Shown one piece after another: positions 1 through 8,653 of a stretch of 61,112 nucleotides of DNA. Position numbers and translations under genes: made by a program. How positions within the stretch are numbered: position 1 is the stretch's first letter; each line of letters opens with the position of its first letter. Source of the DNA: Nosocomiicoccus ampullae. GTDB taxonomy: Bacteria; Bacillota; Bacilli; Staphylococcales; Salinicoccaceae. The notes beneath the pieces were generated by a model that saw only the letters and a program-made list of their open reading frames with translations, ran no database searches and had not been told where the DNA came from. The stretch covers positions 1 through 61,112 of the forward strand of contig NZ_MBFG01000017.1 in the NCBI RefSeq assembly GCF_001696685.1, in the 5' to 3' direction.

Positions 1-50
1 CTACTTTTACCTTAAATTCAAAGCTATGCTTTTTATACTTCATACAAAAA

Positions 51-90
51 CACCCCTAAAGTTGGATTTTCATGTCCAACTTTAGGGGTG
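51..90 (-). terminator. Strong hairpin, probable terminator
   Basis: A perfect 16-bp inverted repeat (51-66 with 75-90, loop 67-74). Read on the minus strand it is followed by TTTTTG, as expected for a Rho-independent terminator. It lies downstream of the porAB terminator, so it may be a back-up terminator, or serve a convergent gene beyond the left edge. Confidence 0.8.
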
Positions 91-164
91 CAGCTCAATT
101 TGCGTAAACGCATGTTCAAATTCGTTAACGCAAAATCTCCAAAACCTCTCACCCAAACAAAAAG

Positions 165-202
165 AAACACGCAAACTAAGATTCCTCTTAATTTGCGTGT
201 TT
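165..202 (-). terminator. porAB terminator
   Basis: An 11-bp stem (165-175 AAACACGCAAA with 192-202) with a 16-nt loop, starting 3 nt after the porB stop. On the minus strand it is followed by a T-rich run (TTTCTTTTTG). The stretch 98-134 between this hairpin and the one at 51-90 can form a third, imperfect hairpin that shares the TTTGCGT arm. Confidence 0.8.
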
Positions 203-204
203 TA

Positions 205-1071
205 TTATGCGAAATGATTCATCAGTTCGTTAAACTGATCATCTTTTAATTTTAAATCATGATTAACGACTGCTTCATCTAAATAGCCGTCGATATGTGA
301 TGCATATGATTTAGAGTGATTGTCTTGATATAAAATTCCTTTTAATAACCCTTCGTGCTCGTTAATGTAGTTCATTACTTTGTTGCGATCTTCTCTATCG
401 TAGTCTTCGATATCTTCGATATCAGTCACACGTTCTTTAAACCATTCATATGTGTTCACTTTGTTGTATGTGACACACGGACTATAAACGTTTACGAATG
501 CGAAGCCGTCGTGTTTAATTGCCGCTTCAATTATTGCAGTTAATCCTTTAATATCAGACGAGACACTTTGAGCGACAAATGTCGCACCGCTTGCCATCGC
601 AGTTGATATTGGAACGATTGGACTTTCAATTGAACCGTTTGGTGTCGTGTTCGTAACAAATCCTTTCGCACTTGACGGTGATGTTTGACCTTTTGTTAAG
701 CCGTACACTTGGTTATCCATGACGATATACGTCATATCAATGTTACGTTTGATCGCATGAACAGTATGTCCAACACCGATCGCAAATCCGTCACCATCTC
801 CACCTGTTGCGATAACTTCTAAATCTTTATTGGCCATTTTAATACCTTGGGCGATTGGTAGACTTCTACCGTGTGTTGCGTGGAAACCATATGAACGAAT
901 ATATCCGGATACACGTCCACTACAACCGATCCCACTGACTAATGCTAAGTCTTCTGGCTCTAATCCAACGTTTGCAGAGGCACGTTGAATCGCAGATTGA
1001 ATACTGAAGTGACCGCATCCAGGACACCAGTTTGGCTTTATATCGTTTCTAAAATCTTTAAATTTTGCCAT
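205..1071 (-). CDS. korB: 2-oxoacid:ferredoxin oxidoreductase, beta subunit
   Basis: Thiamine-diphosphate-binding beta subunit of a two-subunit 2-oxoacid:ferredoxin oxidoreductase, which decarboxylates a 2-oxoacid (2-oxoglutarate or pyruvate) to the acyl-CoA and reduces ferredoxin. The 288 residues show the N-terminal CPGCGH motif (16-21) and the TPP/Mg site GDGDG (91-95), with Asn120 and YGLTKGQTSP (123-132). The gene follows the alpha subunit by 17 nt with an AAAGGA Shine-Dalgarno sequence. No separate ferredoxin-type delta subunit is encoded next to it, as in staphylococci. Substrate preference cannot be read from the sequence; KorB and PorB are both used as names. Confidence 0.93.
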   Translation of the reverse strand: MAKFKDFRNDIKPNWCPGCGHFSIQSAIQRASANVGLEPEDLALVSGIGCSGRVSGYIRSYGFHATHGRSLPIAQGIKMANKDLEVIATGGDGDGFAIGVGHTVHAIKRNIDMTYIVMDNQVYGLTKGQTSPSSAKGFVTNTTPNGSIESPIVPISTAMASGATFVAQSVSSDIKGLTAIIEAAIKHDGFAFVNVYSPCVTYNKVNTYEWFKERVTDIEDIEDYDREDRNKVMNYINEHEGLLKGILYQDNHSKSYASHIDGYLDEAVVNHDLKLKDDQFNELMNHFA

Positions 1072-1088
1072 GACTATTCATCCTTTAA

Positions 1089-2807
1089 TTACAATAATTC
1101 GTTCAAATGACGTTCGATTTCTACCGGTTTTAACGGCGTACCGTCATATTTATTAAACTGAGACATTTTACCATGGTGTGGGTAGTTCATCTTAATGATG
1201 TTATATAGTTGTCCCGTATAGTTTTGCTCGACGACGAGTATCTCTTTAGCGCCATCTAAGTATGGCTGTAGTGCTTCAATTGGCACTGGGAACAGTTGAC
1301 GCATATGAATCGTCGTTATATTTTTATCGATACGTTCGACCGCTTCATCGACTGGGCCGTTACCACTTAAGAAACTAATGACGAGTAACTCAGAGTCTAC
1401 GTCACCATTTACTTTAAACGGTGCATCGATCGTTAGTCCCTCAAGTTTACGCATACGTTTGTCCATTTGTGTTTTACGGTTCACTGCACTTTCGTTAGGC
1501 GTACCGTTCGGGTTATGTTCAACACCCGTGACGTGGTGAATACCGCCTTTCACTCCAGGAATCGGTCGTGCGGAAATACCACTTTCTGTCACTTTAAAGC
1601 GTTCAAAGTAACTTTCGTCTCCGTCGATGTCTTCAGTAATCATTTGTCCTCTATTAATGACGACTTTTGAAGGGTCAAACGGATTTGATGACTGCTTACC
1701 GAGTGACATTTGTAAATCTGATAAAAGAATGACAGGCACTTGATATTCATCTGCTAAGTTAAACGCTTCAGTTGTCAGATAAAACGCATCTTCTACGTCA
1801 GTTGGTGCGAGGATGATTTTTGGAATTTCACCGTGCGTACCATAAATCATCTGCATTAAATCCGATTGCTCTTGCTTTGTAGGAAGGCCTGTTGACGGAC
1901 CTCCACGCATCGTATCGACGATTACGAGTGGCGTTTCAGTCATACCTGATAGTCCAATAGACTCCATCATCAGTGACAGTCCAGGACCTGAACTAGATGT
2001 AAAACTTCTTGCACCTGCATAGTTCGAACCGATTGCCATCGTAACCGCTGAAATTTCATCTTCAGTTTGGATGACTGTACCATCGACCTTTGGTAAATGT
2101 TCGATCATATACTCCATAATGTCACTCGCTGGAGTAATTGGGTATGCTGCCATAAAACGTACACCTGCGTTTAATGCACCAAAACCTATCGCATCGTTAC
2201 CAATGAGATATAAAGAATCACGAGTTTCAACTTTTTCTAATTCAAAGTCTCCGTCGATTTGGTCGAGTCGTTCTTCGATATAATTAAACCCGTCTTTTAA
2301 TGCATTTATATTATTATCGACAATTTCTTGCCCTTTACGTGCAAACATCGTATAAATCATATCTGTAAACTTCTCAATATCAAGATGCATAAGACTTGCA
2401 CTTGCACCGACAGCAACCATGTTTTTCATTAACTTACTGCCGTGTTCATTTGCGATTTCAGTAAATGGAACTGCGATGAGCTGAACGTTTAAATCCTCTT
2501 TTACTTCTGGTTTAAACTTTTCGTCAGCTAATATTACACCGCCATCTATTAACTCGCTTGCGTTAATATCGATCGTCTCTTGATCGAACGCAACTAATAT
2601 ATTTGTGTGGTCGCTAATTGATCGTACTTCTTTTGTTGAAATACGAATGTTGTTGTTCGTATGACCACCTTTAATTCTTGATGAAAAGTGACGGTAACTA
2701 TATAAATAGTACCCCATACGGTTTAACGTCGTTGAGAAAATTTCACCTGTCGACTCAATTCCCTCACCTTGTTGTCCACCGACTTTCCATGATAATTGAC
2801 TGATCAT
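1089..2807 (-). CDS. korA: 2-oxoacid:ferredoxin oxidoreductase, fused gamma-alpha subunit
   Basis: Alpha subunit of the enzyme completed by the gene at 205-1071. The 572 residues contain an N-terminal gamma (CoA-binding, POR/KOR) domain of about 190 residues, starting with GGQQGEG near residue 10. An alpha domain follows from about residue 198, with the pyrimidine-domain motif AYPITPASD (221-229). This gamma-alpha fusion is the common Firmicutes form. The start is ATG at 2807 behind a strong GAGGAGG. A near-perfect palindrome covers the predicted promoter just upstream, suggesting dedicated repression. The likely role is ferredoxin reduction linked to central carbon metabolism; substrate not certain. 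Confidence 0.93.
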   Translation of the reverse strand: MISQLSWKVGGQQGEGIESTGEIFSTTLNRMGYYLYSYRHFSSRIKGGHTNNNIRISTKEVRSISDHTNILVAFDQETIDINASELIDGGVILADEKFKPEVKEDLNVQLIAVPFTEIANEHGSKLMKNMVAVGASASLMHLDIEKFTDMIYTMFARKGQEIVDNNINALKDGFNYIEERLDQIDGDFELEKVETRDSLYLIGNDAIGFGALNAGVRFMAAYPITPASDIMEYMIEHLPKVDGTVIQTEDEISAVTMAIGSNYAGARSFTSSSGPGLSLMMESIGLSGMTETPLVIVDTMRGGPSTGLPTKQEQSDLMQMIYGTHGEIPKIILAPTDVEDAFYLTTEAFNLADEYQVPVILLSDLQMSLGKQSSNPFDPSKVVINRGQMITEDIDGDESYFERFKVTESGISARPIPGVKGGIHHVTGVEHNPNGTPNESAVNRKTQMDKRMRKLEGLTIDAPFKVNGDVDSELLVISFLSGNGPVDEAVERIDKNITTIHMRQLFPVPIEALQPYLDGAKEILVVEQNYTGQLYNIIKMNYPHHGKMSQFNKYDGTPLKPVEIERHLNELL

Positions 2808-2822
2808 TTTCGTGCCTCCTCT

Positions 2823-2852
2823 AACAGTTAAATCATATCAAATTTAACTGTT
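2823..2852 (-). promoter_or_regulatory. porAB promoter with overlapping operator-like dyad
   Basis: Perfect 11-bp inverted repeat AACAGTTAAAT / ATTTAACTGTT (2823-2833 and 2842-2852) around an 8-nt spacer. On the minus strand an extended -10 element, TGATATGAT (hexamer 2832-2837), sits inside the dyad. The predicted transcription start (near 2825) would leave only about 18 nt of leader, so the repeat would act as DNA (repressor site) rather than as an RNA hairpin. No -35 match was seen. Confidence 0.55.
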
Positions 2853-2902
2853 GAATTCAGTGTACATACTGTCATTCACTTAAAATTCATACTTATGTCC
2901 GA

Positions 2903-3661
2903 TTACTCTCGTATTAAAATCGGTTCAATTGTCTGTTTGACTGTATCAATCACTACTGCAGATAAAATACCATCACCTTTATCAGGTACGACATGTCGTT
3001 TTGGTAATTGGTCTAAAAATCTAGAAATGACCGCTTCTTTATCGATACCGAGTATGCCATCTTTATACCCTGTCATACCGACATCTGTTATGTACATCGT
3101 CCCGTTGTCTAAAACGACTGCGTCGTTCGTTTGAACGTGCGTATGCGTCCCGACGACAGCATTCACTCTACCGTCTAAATAATATCCCATTGCAATCGCT
3201 TCAGATGTCGTTTCACAGTGAAAATCCACAAATATTTGATCAGCGGATTCTCTTTTTAACAATGCATCGATTTCTGTAAACGGGTTATCAATCGACTCCA
3301 TAAAACTACGCCCTTGTAGATTCACAATCATTAACGTTTCATTGTTAATATTTACTTTTTTAAATCCTTCGCCTGGAACGATTGACGGATAATTAAGTGG
3401 ACGGATAATTTTTTTATCTGCTTCAAAGAGTTCAAATACTTCATCTTTATGAAATGCATGGTTTCCGAGTGTGATAAAGTCCACACCGTATCCCATGAGC
3501 TCTTTATAAATCGCTTTTGTCATCCCTTTGCCGTGTGCAGCATTTTCTCCGTTTGCGATTGTATATTGTATGTTATATTCTCGTTTTAACTCTGGTAAAT
3601 TTTCCTTTACCATTCGACGCCCAATTTTACCGACAATATCTCCAATAAATAAAATTCTCAA
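2903..3661 (-). CDS. ymdB: YmdB-type metallophosphoesterase / cyclic-nucleotide phosphodiesterase
   Basis: Calcineurin-like phosphoesterase of the YmdB family (TIGR00282). In Bacillus subtilis it hydrolyses 2',3'-cAMP, influences biofilm and nanotube formation, and is co-encoded with RNase Y. Metal-ligand motifs are present: Asp8 in FIGDIVG, NGEN (37-40), GNHAF, DFHCE and GTHTHVQT. The start chosen is TTG at 3661, giving 252 residues, because AAAGGA lies 8 nt upstream and the family begins with (M)RILFIGD. The upstream ATG at 3697 would fall in the loop of the rny terminator and has no ribosome-binding site. Expression therefore depends on read-through or a weak local promoter. Confidence 0.95.
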   Translation of the reverse strand: MRILFIGDIVGKIGRRMVKENLPELKREYNIQYTIANGENAAHGKGMTKAIYKELMGYGVDFITLGNHAFHKDEVFELFEADKKIIRPLNYPSIVPGEGFKKVNINNETLMIVNLQGRSFMESIDNPFTEIDALLKRESADQIFVDFHCETTSEAIAMGYYLDGRVNAVVGTHTHVQTNDAVVLDNGTMYITDVGMTGYKDGILGIDKEAVISRFLDQLPKRHVVPDKGDGILSAVVIDTVKQTIEPILIRE

Positions 3662-3682
3662 TCTTTTATTCCTTTCATAAAA

Positions 3683-3710
3683 AAAGATTGGAAACAATGT
3701 TCCAATCTTT
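3683..3710 (-). terminator. rny terminator between rny and ymdB
   Basis: An 11-bp stem (AAAGATTGGAA / TTCCAATCTTT on the minus strand) with a 6-nt loop, followed by a run of seven Ts. The stem overlaps the rny stop codon and ends about 20 nt before the ymdB TTG start. It probably lowers ymdB expression relative to rny. Confidence 0.85.
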
Positions 3711-5268
3711 ATTTGGCATATTCTACAGCCCTCATCTCACGGACAACTGTCACTTTAATATGTCCTGGATACTGCAGTTCATCTTCGATTTGTGATTTAA
3801 TATCTCGAGCGAGTCGATATGCTTGTACATCATCGACGTCTTCTGGACGAACCATAATTCGAATTTCTCGTCCCGCTTGAATAGCAAACGACTTCTCTAC
3901 GCCGTCGTAGCCTTCTGCAATTTTCTCTAAGTTTTCAAGTCGTTTTACGTAATTTTCTAACGTTTCACGACGTGCACCTGGACGTGCTGCACTTAATGCG
4001 TCAGCTGCTGCAACGATTATAGAAATGATACTCGTTGCTTCAACGTCACCATGATGTGAAGCGATTGCGTTAATCACTGTCTCGTTTTCTTTGTAGCGTT
4101 TTGCTAAGTCTACTCCGATTTCTACGTGTGAACCTTCGACTTCATGGTCGATCGATTTACCGATATCGTGGAGTAATCCTGCACGTCTCGCGAGACTCAC
4201 GTCTTCGCCAAGTTCAGCAGCGAGCATACCTGCTAAAAATCCAACTTCTACTGAGTGCTTTAATACGTTTTGACCGTAACTTAAACGGAATTTCATCTTA
4301 CCAAGATGTTTAATGAGTTCAGGATGTAAATTATGAATATCCAATTCGAATGCTGCTTGTTCACCAGCATCACGAATGATACTCTCCATATTACGTCTTG
4401 CTTTATCGACCATTTCTTCAATGCGTCCTGGGTGAATACGTCCATCTAAGACGAGTTCGTCTAACGCATTTTTAGCGATCGTTCTACGTATTGGATCGAA
4501 TCCTGAAAGGATAACCGCTTCTGGTGTATCGTCGATAATTAAATCGACTCCTGTTAACGTTTCAATCGTACGAATGTTACGACCTTCACGTCCGATAATA
4601 CGACCTTTCATTTCGTCGTTTGGTAAGTTGACAACAGATACCGTCGATTCACTCGTGTACTCTGCTGCGTATCGTTGAATCGTCGTCGCAAGCAATTCTT
4701 TTGCTTTTCGGTCCGCTTCATATTCCGCTTGTTCTTGACGCTCTTTTAGCATTACAGCCATATCGTGTGACAGTTCTTTTTCGAGCGCTCTAAAGATTTC
4801 ATCTTTAGCTTCAGCACTTGTTAATCCGGAGATGCGAGTTAATTCATCATTTTGTTGACTGATGATTTCATTAATCTTTTGTTCCTTGGCATCCACCGAT
4901 TGCTGTTTGTCTTCAATTTTCGCTTCTTTTAAATCTAATATCTCATCTTTCTTATCTAGAGTTTCACTTTTTCTATCTAAGTTTTCCTCTCGAGAAAGTA
5001 GTCGAGATTCAAAAGCTTGTAGTTTTTGTCGTGCATCGTTTTGCTCACGATCAAACTCTTCTTTTAACTTTTGATTGTATTCTTTTGCTTCAAGCAATTT
5101 CTCCTTTTTTAAATTCATCGCAGTTTTATTTGCTTCTTCGATGATATGTTCAGCTGAAGATCTTGCTTGTTGCTGCTTATTCGTCATAATTCTATTGACG
5201 ATTAAATATCCGATAACAACACCGAGAATAATACCAAGTAAGATTAAGAAAATGTCTTTCATGTCCAC
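3709..5268 (-). CDS. rny: Ribonuclease Y
   Basis: Membrane-anchored endoribonuclease that starts bulk mRNA decay in Firmicutes. In order: an N-terminal transmembrane helix (about 5-25), a long charged coiled coil (about 30-200), a KH domain with [12 protein letters not shown], and an HD domain with [10 protein letters not shown]. The C-terminus VEYAK is typical of the staphylococcal protein. The first in-frame GTG (5277) lies inside the Shine-Dalgarno sequence GGGAGG, so GTG at 5268 (8-nt spacing, 519 residues, the family length) is preferred; ATG at 5262 is the alternative. It lies just downstream of recA in transcription order, behind a terminator. Confidence 0.96.
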   Translation of the reverse strand: MDMKDIFLILLGIILGVVIGYLIVNRIMTNKQQQARSSAEHIIEEANKTAMNLKKEKLLEAKEYNQKLKEEFDREQNDARQKLQAFESRLLSREENLDRKSETLDKKDEILDLKEAKIEDKQQSVDAKEQKINEIISQQNDELTRISGLTSAEAKDEIFRALEKELSHDMAVMLKERQEQAEYEADRKAKELLATTIQRYAAEYTSESTVSVVNLPNDEMKGRIIGREGRNIRTIETLTGVDLIIDDTPEAVILSGFDPIRRTIAKNALDELVLDGRIHPGRIEEMVDKARRNMESIIRDAGEQAAFELDIHNLHPELIKHLGKMKFRLSYGQNVLKHSVEVGFLAGMLAAELGEDVSLARRAGLLHDIGKSIDHEVEGSHVEIGVDLAKRYKENETVINAIASHHGDVEATSIISIIVAAADALSAARPGARRETLENYVKRLENLEKIAEGYDGVEKSFAIQAGREIRIMVRPEDVDDVQAYRLARDIKSQIEDELQYPGHIKVTVVREMRAVEYAK

Positions 5269-5376
5269 AAAAAACACCTCCCTAATACATGCTATTCACG
5301 TGTTGGTTAAAAATGTGTATTTTAAATATAATAATTTATCATACAGATTTCATTTTATATATTTTACATAAAAAAA

Positions 5377-5403
5377 TCAAGCATGAGAGTGACTCATGCT
5401 TGA
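5377..5403 (-). terminator. recA terminator
   Basis: An 11-bp perfect stem (TCAAGCATGAG / CTCATGCTTGA) with a 5-nt loop, followed on the minus strand by TTTTTTT, shortly after the recA stop codon. Confidence 0.92.
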
Positions 5404-5408
5404 TAATA

Positions 5409-6446
5409 TTACTCATCAAATAGGCTGTTTTCTACTTCTTCACTTTCTTCAGTGACTTCACCTTCAAAGCCTAATTCGTTTCGTAATTTATCATTAATTT
5501 CTTCTAGTACTTCAGGGTTATTCGTTAAGTACTCTTTTGCGTTTTCTTTACCTTGACCGAGTCTTTCCCCGTTATAAGAGTACCACGCACCGCTTTTATC
5601 GACGATGTCGTATTCGACTCCGAGATCGAGAAGTTCACCTGTTCTAGAAATACCTTGTCCGTACATAATATCTACTTCTGCTACTCTAAATGGTGGTGCA
5701 ACTTTGTTTTTAACAACTTTAATTTTCGTACGGTTTCCGACGATATCTTGTCCGAGTTTTAACTGTTCTGCACGGCGCACTTCTAAACGAACTGAACTGT
5801 AGAACTTCAGCGCACGTCCACCAGGTGTCGTTTCCGGGTTACCGAACATAACTCCAACTTTTTCACGAATTTGGTTGATGAAAATCGCTGTCGTATTACT
5901 TTTAGAAATTGCAGCAGATAGTTTACGTAATGCTTGTGACATCATTCTCGCTTGTAAACCGACGTGAGTATCTCCCATCTCACCTTCGATTTCTGCTTTT
6001 GGTGTTAATGCTGCAACTGAGTCAATAACGACGATATCCACTGCACCACTTCGTACGAATGCTTCGGCGATTTCTAATCCTTGCTCCCCGTGGTCTGGCT
6101 GAGACAGGTATAAATTCTCGATATCGACACCTAAGTTTTTAGCATACACTGGGTCCAGTGCGTGCTCAGCATCGATAAATGCAGCGATTCCACCTTGACG
6201 CTGCACTTCAGCAATCGCATGTAATGCGACTGTCGTTTTCCCTGAAGATTCTGGTCCGTAGATTTCGATAATTCTACCTTGTGGATATCCACCGACACCG
6301 AGTGCACGGTCTAATGTGATCGAACCTGATGACGTCGTTTTTACTTTACGTCCAGGATCGTCACCGAGTTTCATAACGGCACCTTTACCGAACATCTTAT
6401 CCATATTCTTTTGAACAGTTTCTAGAGCTTTTTGTCTTTCATCCAT
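5409..6446 (-). CDS. recA: Recombinase RecA
   Basis: DNA strand-exchange protein and co-protease for LexA in the SOS response. The 345 residues show Walker A GPESSGKT (64-71), the [10 protein letters not shown] segment, Walker B around VVIDSVAAL, and an acidic C-terminal tail. ATG at 6446 is preceded by GGAGG. The gene has its own promoter with a LexA-type box (separate entry) and its own terminator, so it is a single-gene unit. In staphylococci cinA normally separates pgsA and recA; here only about 165 nt of non-coding sequence remain. Confidence 0.98.
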   Translation of the reverse strand: MDERQKALETVQKNMDKMFGKGAVMKLGDDPGRKVKTTSSGSITLDRALGVGGYPQGRIIEIYGPESSGKTTVALHAIAEVQRQGGIAAFIDAEHALDPVYAKNLGVDIENLYLSQPDHGEQGLEIAEAFVRSGAVDIVVIDSVAALTPKAEIEGEMGDTHVGLQARMMSQALRKLSAAISKSNTTAIFINQIREKVGVMFGNPETTPGGRALKFYSSVRLEVRRAEQLKLGQDIVGNRTKIKVVKNKVAPPFRVAEVDIMYGQGISRTGELLDLGVEYDIVDKSGAWYSYNGERLGQGKENAKEYLTNNPEVLEEINDKLRNELGFEGEVTEESEEVENSLFDE

Positions 6447-6494
6447 CTATTACATTCCTCCGAACTATCTTTTAAATCATTTTTCGATATTTAA

Positions 6495-6500
6495 AGTATA
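6495..6500 (-). promoter_or_regulatory. recA promoter, extended -10
   Basis: On the minus strand TGGTATACT is an extended -10 element (hexamer 6495-6500) about 50 nt upstream of the recA ATG. A weak -35 (TTCGTC) lies 18 bp upstream, in the right arm of the LexA-like palindrome, so LexA binding would block RNA polymerase. Confidence 0.65.
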
Positions 6501-6514
6501 CCATAACAAAAAAT

Positions 6515-6540
6515 AAAAGACGAATATATGTTCGTCTTTT
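6515..6540 (-). promoter_or_regulatory. LexA (SOS) box of recA, also the pgsA terminator stem
   Basis: The minus strand contains CGAACATATATTCG (6521-6534), which differs at one base from the Firmicutes LexA consensus CGAAC-N4-GTTCG. The same bases form the core of a 10-bp stem AAAAGACGAA / TTCGTCTTTT (6515-6524 and 6531-6540), followed by ATTTTTTG. That is a Rho-independent terminator for pgsA, so one palindrome plausibly serves both roles. Confidence 0.8.
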
Positions 6541-6611
6541 ATGTGCTAAATTTCAAATATTAAATTCAGTATTTTAAATATCGCTTACTTTTTAAAGCAG
6601 ATAATTAAAAG

Positions 6612-7196
6612 TTACGCTTTTTGATTTAAAAACACGTCTCGTCCTTTGTAGAAATACTCAATCATCGATAAAATCGTGAAGAACACTGCGATATATAGAG
6701 ATATCATGCCGATAGATACCCCGATATAATTGACAAATAAATCTCCAAATAGAAGTAAGACGAGAGCAACCATTTGGAATACTGTTTTAATTTTTCCTAA
6801 ATTACCAGCGGCACTGACAAACCCTTGTTCGATTTGAAGTAAACGTAATCCTGTAACTGCAAATTCTCTTGCGATAATTACGATAGCGATCCAACTTGAA
6901 ATTACTGACCACTCGACTAATACAATGAGACCTGAAGCGACGAGTAGTTTATCTGCAAGTGGGTCTAGAAATTTACCCATATTTGTAATTAAATTTAACT
7001 TTCGTGCTAAATAGCCGTCTAACGCATCTGTGAGTGATGCGACGACGAAAATAATCGCTGCGATAAGTTGCTCAATTAAAATCTCGTTTCCTCCAAGTAT
7101 CGCTACTGTACCGAAGTTAAAATCGTTAATTGCAAATATAATAAAGACCGGTATTAGTATGATTCTTATCACTGTAATCCAGTTAGGTAAATTCAT
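6612..7196 (-). CDS. pgsA: CDP-diacylglycerol-glycerol-3-phosphate 3-phosphatidyltransferase
   Basis: Integral membrane enzyme that makes phosphatidylglycerol phosphate from CDP-diacylglycerol and glycerol-3-phosphate, the committed step of phosphatidylglycerol synthesis. It has the CDP-alcohol phosphatidyltransferase signature, readable as D-ALDG--AR---------G--LDPLADK (residues about 58-84). Several hydrophobic segments span the rest of the 194 residues. ATG at 7196 follows GAGGGAG inside the end of rodZ, only 3 nt after its stop, so the two are translationally linked. Its substrate comes from CdsA, encoded at 32976-33761. Confidence 0.97.
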   Translation of the reverse strand: MNLPNWITVIRIILIPVFIIFAINDFNFGTVAILGGNEILIEQLIAAIIFVVASLTDALDGYLARKLNLITNMGKFLDPLADKLLVASGLIVLVEWSVISSWIAIVIIAREFAVTGLRLLQIEQGFVSAAGNLGKIKTVFQMVALVLLLFGDLFVNYIGVSIGMISLYIAVFFTILSMIEYFYKGRDVFLNQKA

Positions 7197-7199
7197 AGT

Positions 7200-7949
7200 T
7201 TACTCCCTCTCAATCGTAAAATGATAAAACAACGTGCCGTCATTTTGTACTTCATCGTCTTCTAATTCAACATCATTCACAAAAATACTGAGTTTGTCGT
7301 TGTCTTCAACTGCAATAAATAACTCTGATGCATCTGACTGAATTAAATATGTCTCATCATTAATTGTTTCGTTAACATACGTATTATTGTTATCGTCTGT
7401 CATGTTGACAGTACTCCCGTCACCTTTAAACGTGACGTTAATGTCATTTGACGTATTTATCGTATAAAATGCTGTATTGTCTTCAACGCGCTCTAGCGTT
7501 ACGTTAAACGTGTCGCTTTCTTCTTTAGGTGAGACTTCGACCTCATCATATACAGGAGACTTTCTAAAGTAATCTCCTTGTCCACCGACTTGTAAAAGAA
7601 CAAGCCAAAGAACAAACAACACTCCGATCACAATTAAAAAAGTATATATCGTCTTTTTTAAATAGAGCATGTCTTTATCGACTTTATTTTCTTTACGTTC
7701 TTTATAGACCGCTTCTTTTGTCGGTATTTCGTCACCATAACGTTCAAACAAATCGTCACTATTTAACTGTAAAGCATCCGCATACGTACGAATTAAATAC
7801 TTCGTATGACTACTATCCGGAAGCGCGTGATAGTCGCCTCTTTCAATCGTTTGAATAATGTCACGACGAATATTCGTACGTGCTTCAATTTCACGTAACG
7901 TAATGCCTTTTTGTTCTCTCACATTTCTTAAATATGGTCCTAAACTCAT
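7200..7949 (-). CDS. rodZ: RodZ-like helix-turn-helix membrane protein
   Basis: RodZ/YmfM family: a cytoplasmic Cro/CI-type helix-turn-helix (about residues 1-70, beginning MSLGPYLRNVREQKGITL), a single transmembrane segment (about 101-120), and an extracytoplasmic beta-rich domain of about 125 residues. In other bacteria RodZ links MreB to the elongation machinery; in cocci the family persists with a less clear role in envelope or cell-shape control. It sits in the conserved ymfF-ymfH-SDR-rodZ-pgsA string. The low-complexity acidic C-terminal domain is poorly conserved, so only the general assignment is firm. Confidence 0.88.
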   Translation of the reverse strand: MSLGPYLRNVREQKGITLREIEARTNIRRDIIQTIERGDYHALPDSSHTKYLIRTYADALQLNSDDLFERYGDEIPTKEAVYKERKENKVDKDMLYLKKTIYTFLIVIGVLFVLWLVLLQVGGQGDYFRKSPVYDEVEVSPKEESDTFNVTLERVEDNTAFYTINTSNDINVTFKGDGSTVNMTDDNNNTYVNETINDETYLIQSDASELFIAVEDNDKLSIFVNDVELEDDEVQNDGTLFYHFTIERE

Positions 7950-7963
7950 AATTTAACCCTTCT

Positions 7964-8653
7964 TTATAACGTGTACCATCCACCGTTAATATTTAGCACT
8001 TCACCTGTGATCGATTGACTCTCTTTACTGAGTACGAAGTTCACAAGTTTTGCAACTTCAACTGGTTCAATCAGTCTTTGCTGTGGTAACTCTTCGAGTA
8101 AAACTTTAATATCCTCTTCACTTAAAAGATTAGTCATCTTACCTTTAACAGCACCTGGTGCGACGGCGTTAATCGTAATATTCGTACTCGCGTACTCGAC
8201 AGCGAGTGAACGAACGAGTGTGTTTTGTGCACCTTTCATCGACGCATAAACACTTTCACAACTCGCACCAATTTGACCGTACACACTTGAAATAACGACG
8301 ATGCGTCCGTGTGAACTCTTCTTTAATCTCGGTAATGCTGCCTGTATAAAAACAATTAAGTTCCGCACTTGGATGTTATACTGTTCGTCGATAACATGTA
8401 GTGGTGTATCTTCTAGCATATCAAAATACGCACTACCAGGTGTATAAATTAAACAATCGATTGTTTCGATATGTTTAAACGTCGCTTCGACTTCTTCTAT
8501 AGAAATCGGCTGTGATAAGTCAAAGTAATGATGCAAATTGTCATAAGTTGACGGTGTGTGTCTAGAATAGCTAATGACGTGTTCGTCTTTTAATTCGTTA
8601 TGTATTGCGGATCCAATGGATCCGCTACTTCCAACTAGTATGACGTTACGCAT
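7964..8653 (-). CDS. Short-chain dehydrogenase/reductase (YmfI-like)
   Basis: NAD(P)-dependent SDR oxidoreductase of 229 residues. The Rossmann motif GSSGSIG occupies 8-14; the catalytic set is Ser122/123, Tyr136 and Lys140 (YASMK). It resembles FabG and B. subtilis YmfI; the substrate is unknown. The start overlaps the end of ymfH by 8 nt and has no clear Shine-Dalgarno sequence, which suggests translational coupling. Position between the M16 peptidase pair and rodZ is the conserved Firmicutes arrangement. Confidence 0.9.
   Translation of the reverse strand: MRNVILVGSSGSIGSAIHNELKDEHVISYSRHTPSTYDNLHHYFDLSQPISIEEVEATFKHIETIDCLIYTPGSAYFDMLEDTPLHVIDEQYNIQVRNLIVFIQAALPRLKKSSHGRIVVISSVYGQIGASCESVYASMKGAQNTLVRSLAVEYASTNITINAVAPGAVKGKMTNLLSEEDIKVLLEELPQQRLIEPVEVAKLVNFVLSKESQSITGEVLNINGGWYTL

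Noticed and set aside
3662..3697. Longer ymdB reading frame beginning at the ATG at 3697
   Set aside because: This ATG lies in the loop of the rny terminator, has no ribosome-binding site, and adds residues not found in the family; TTG 3661 has AAAGGA at the right distance.
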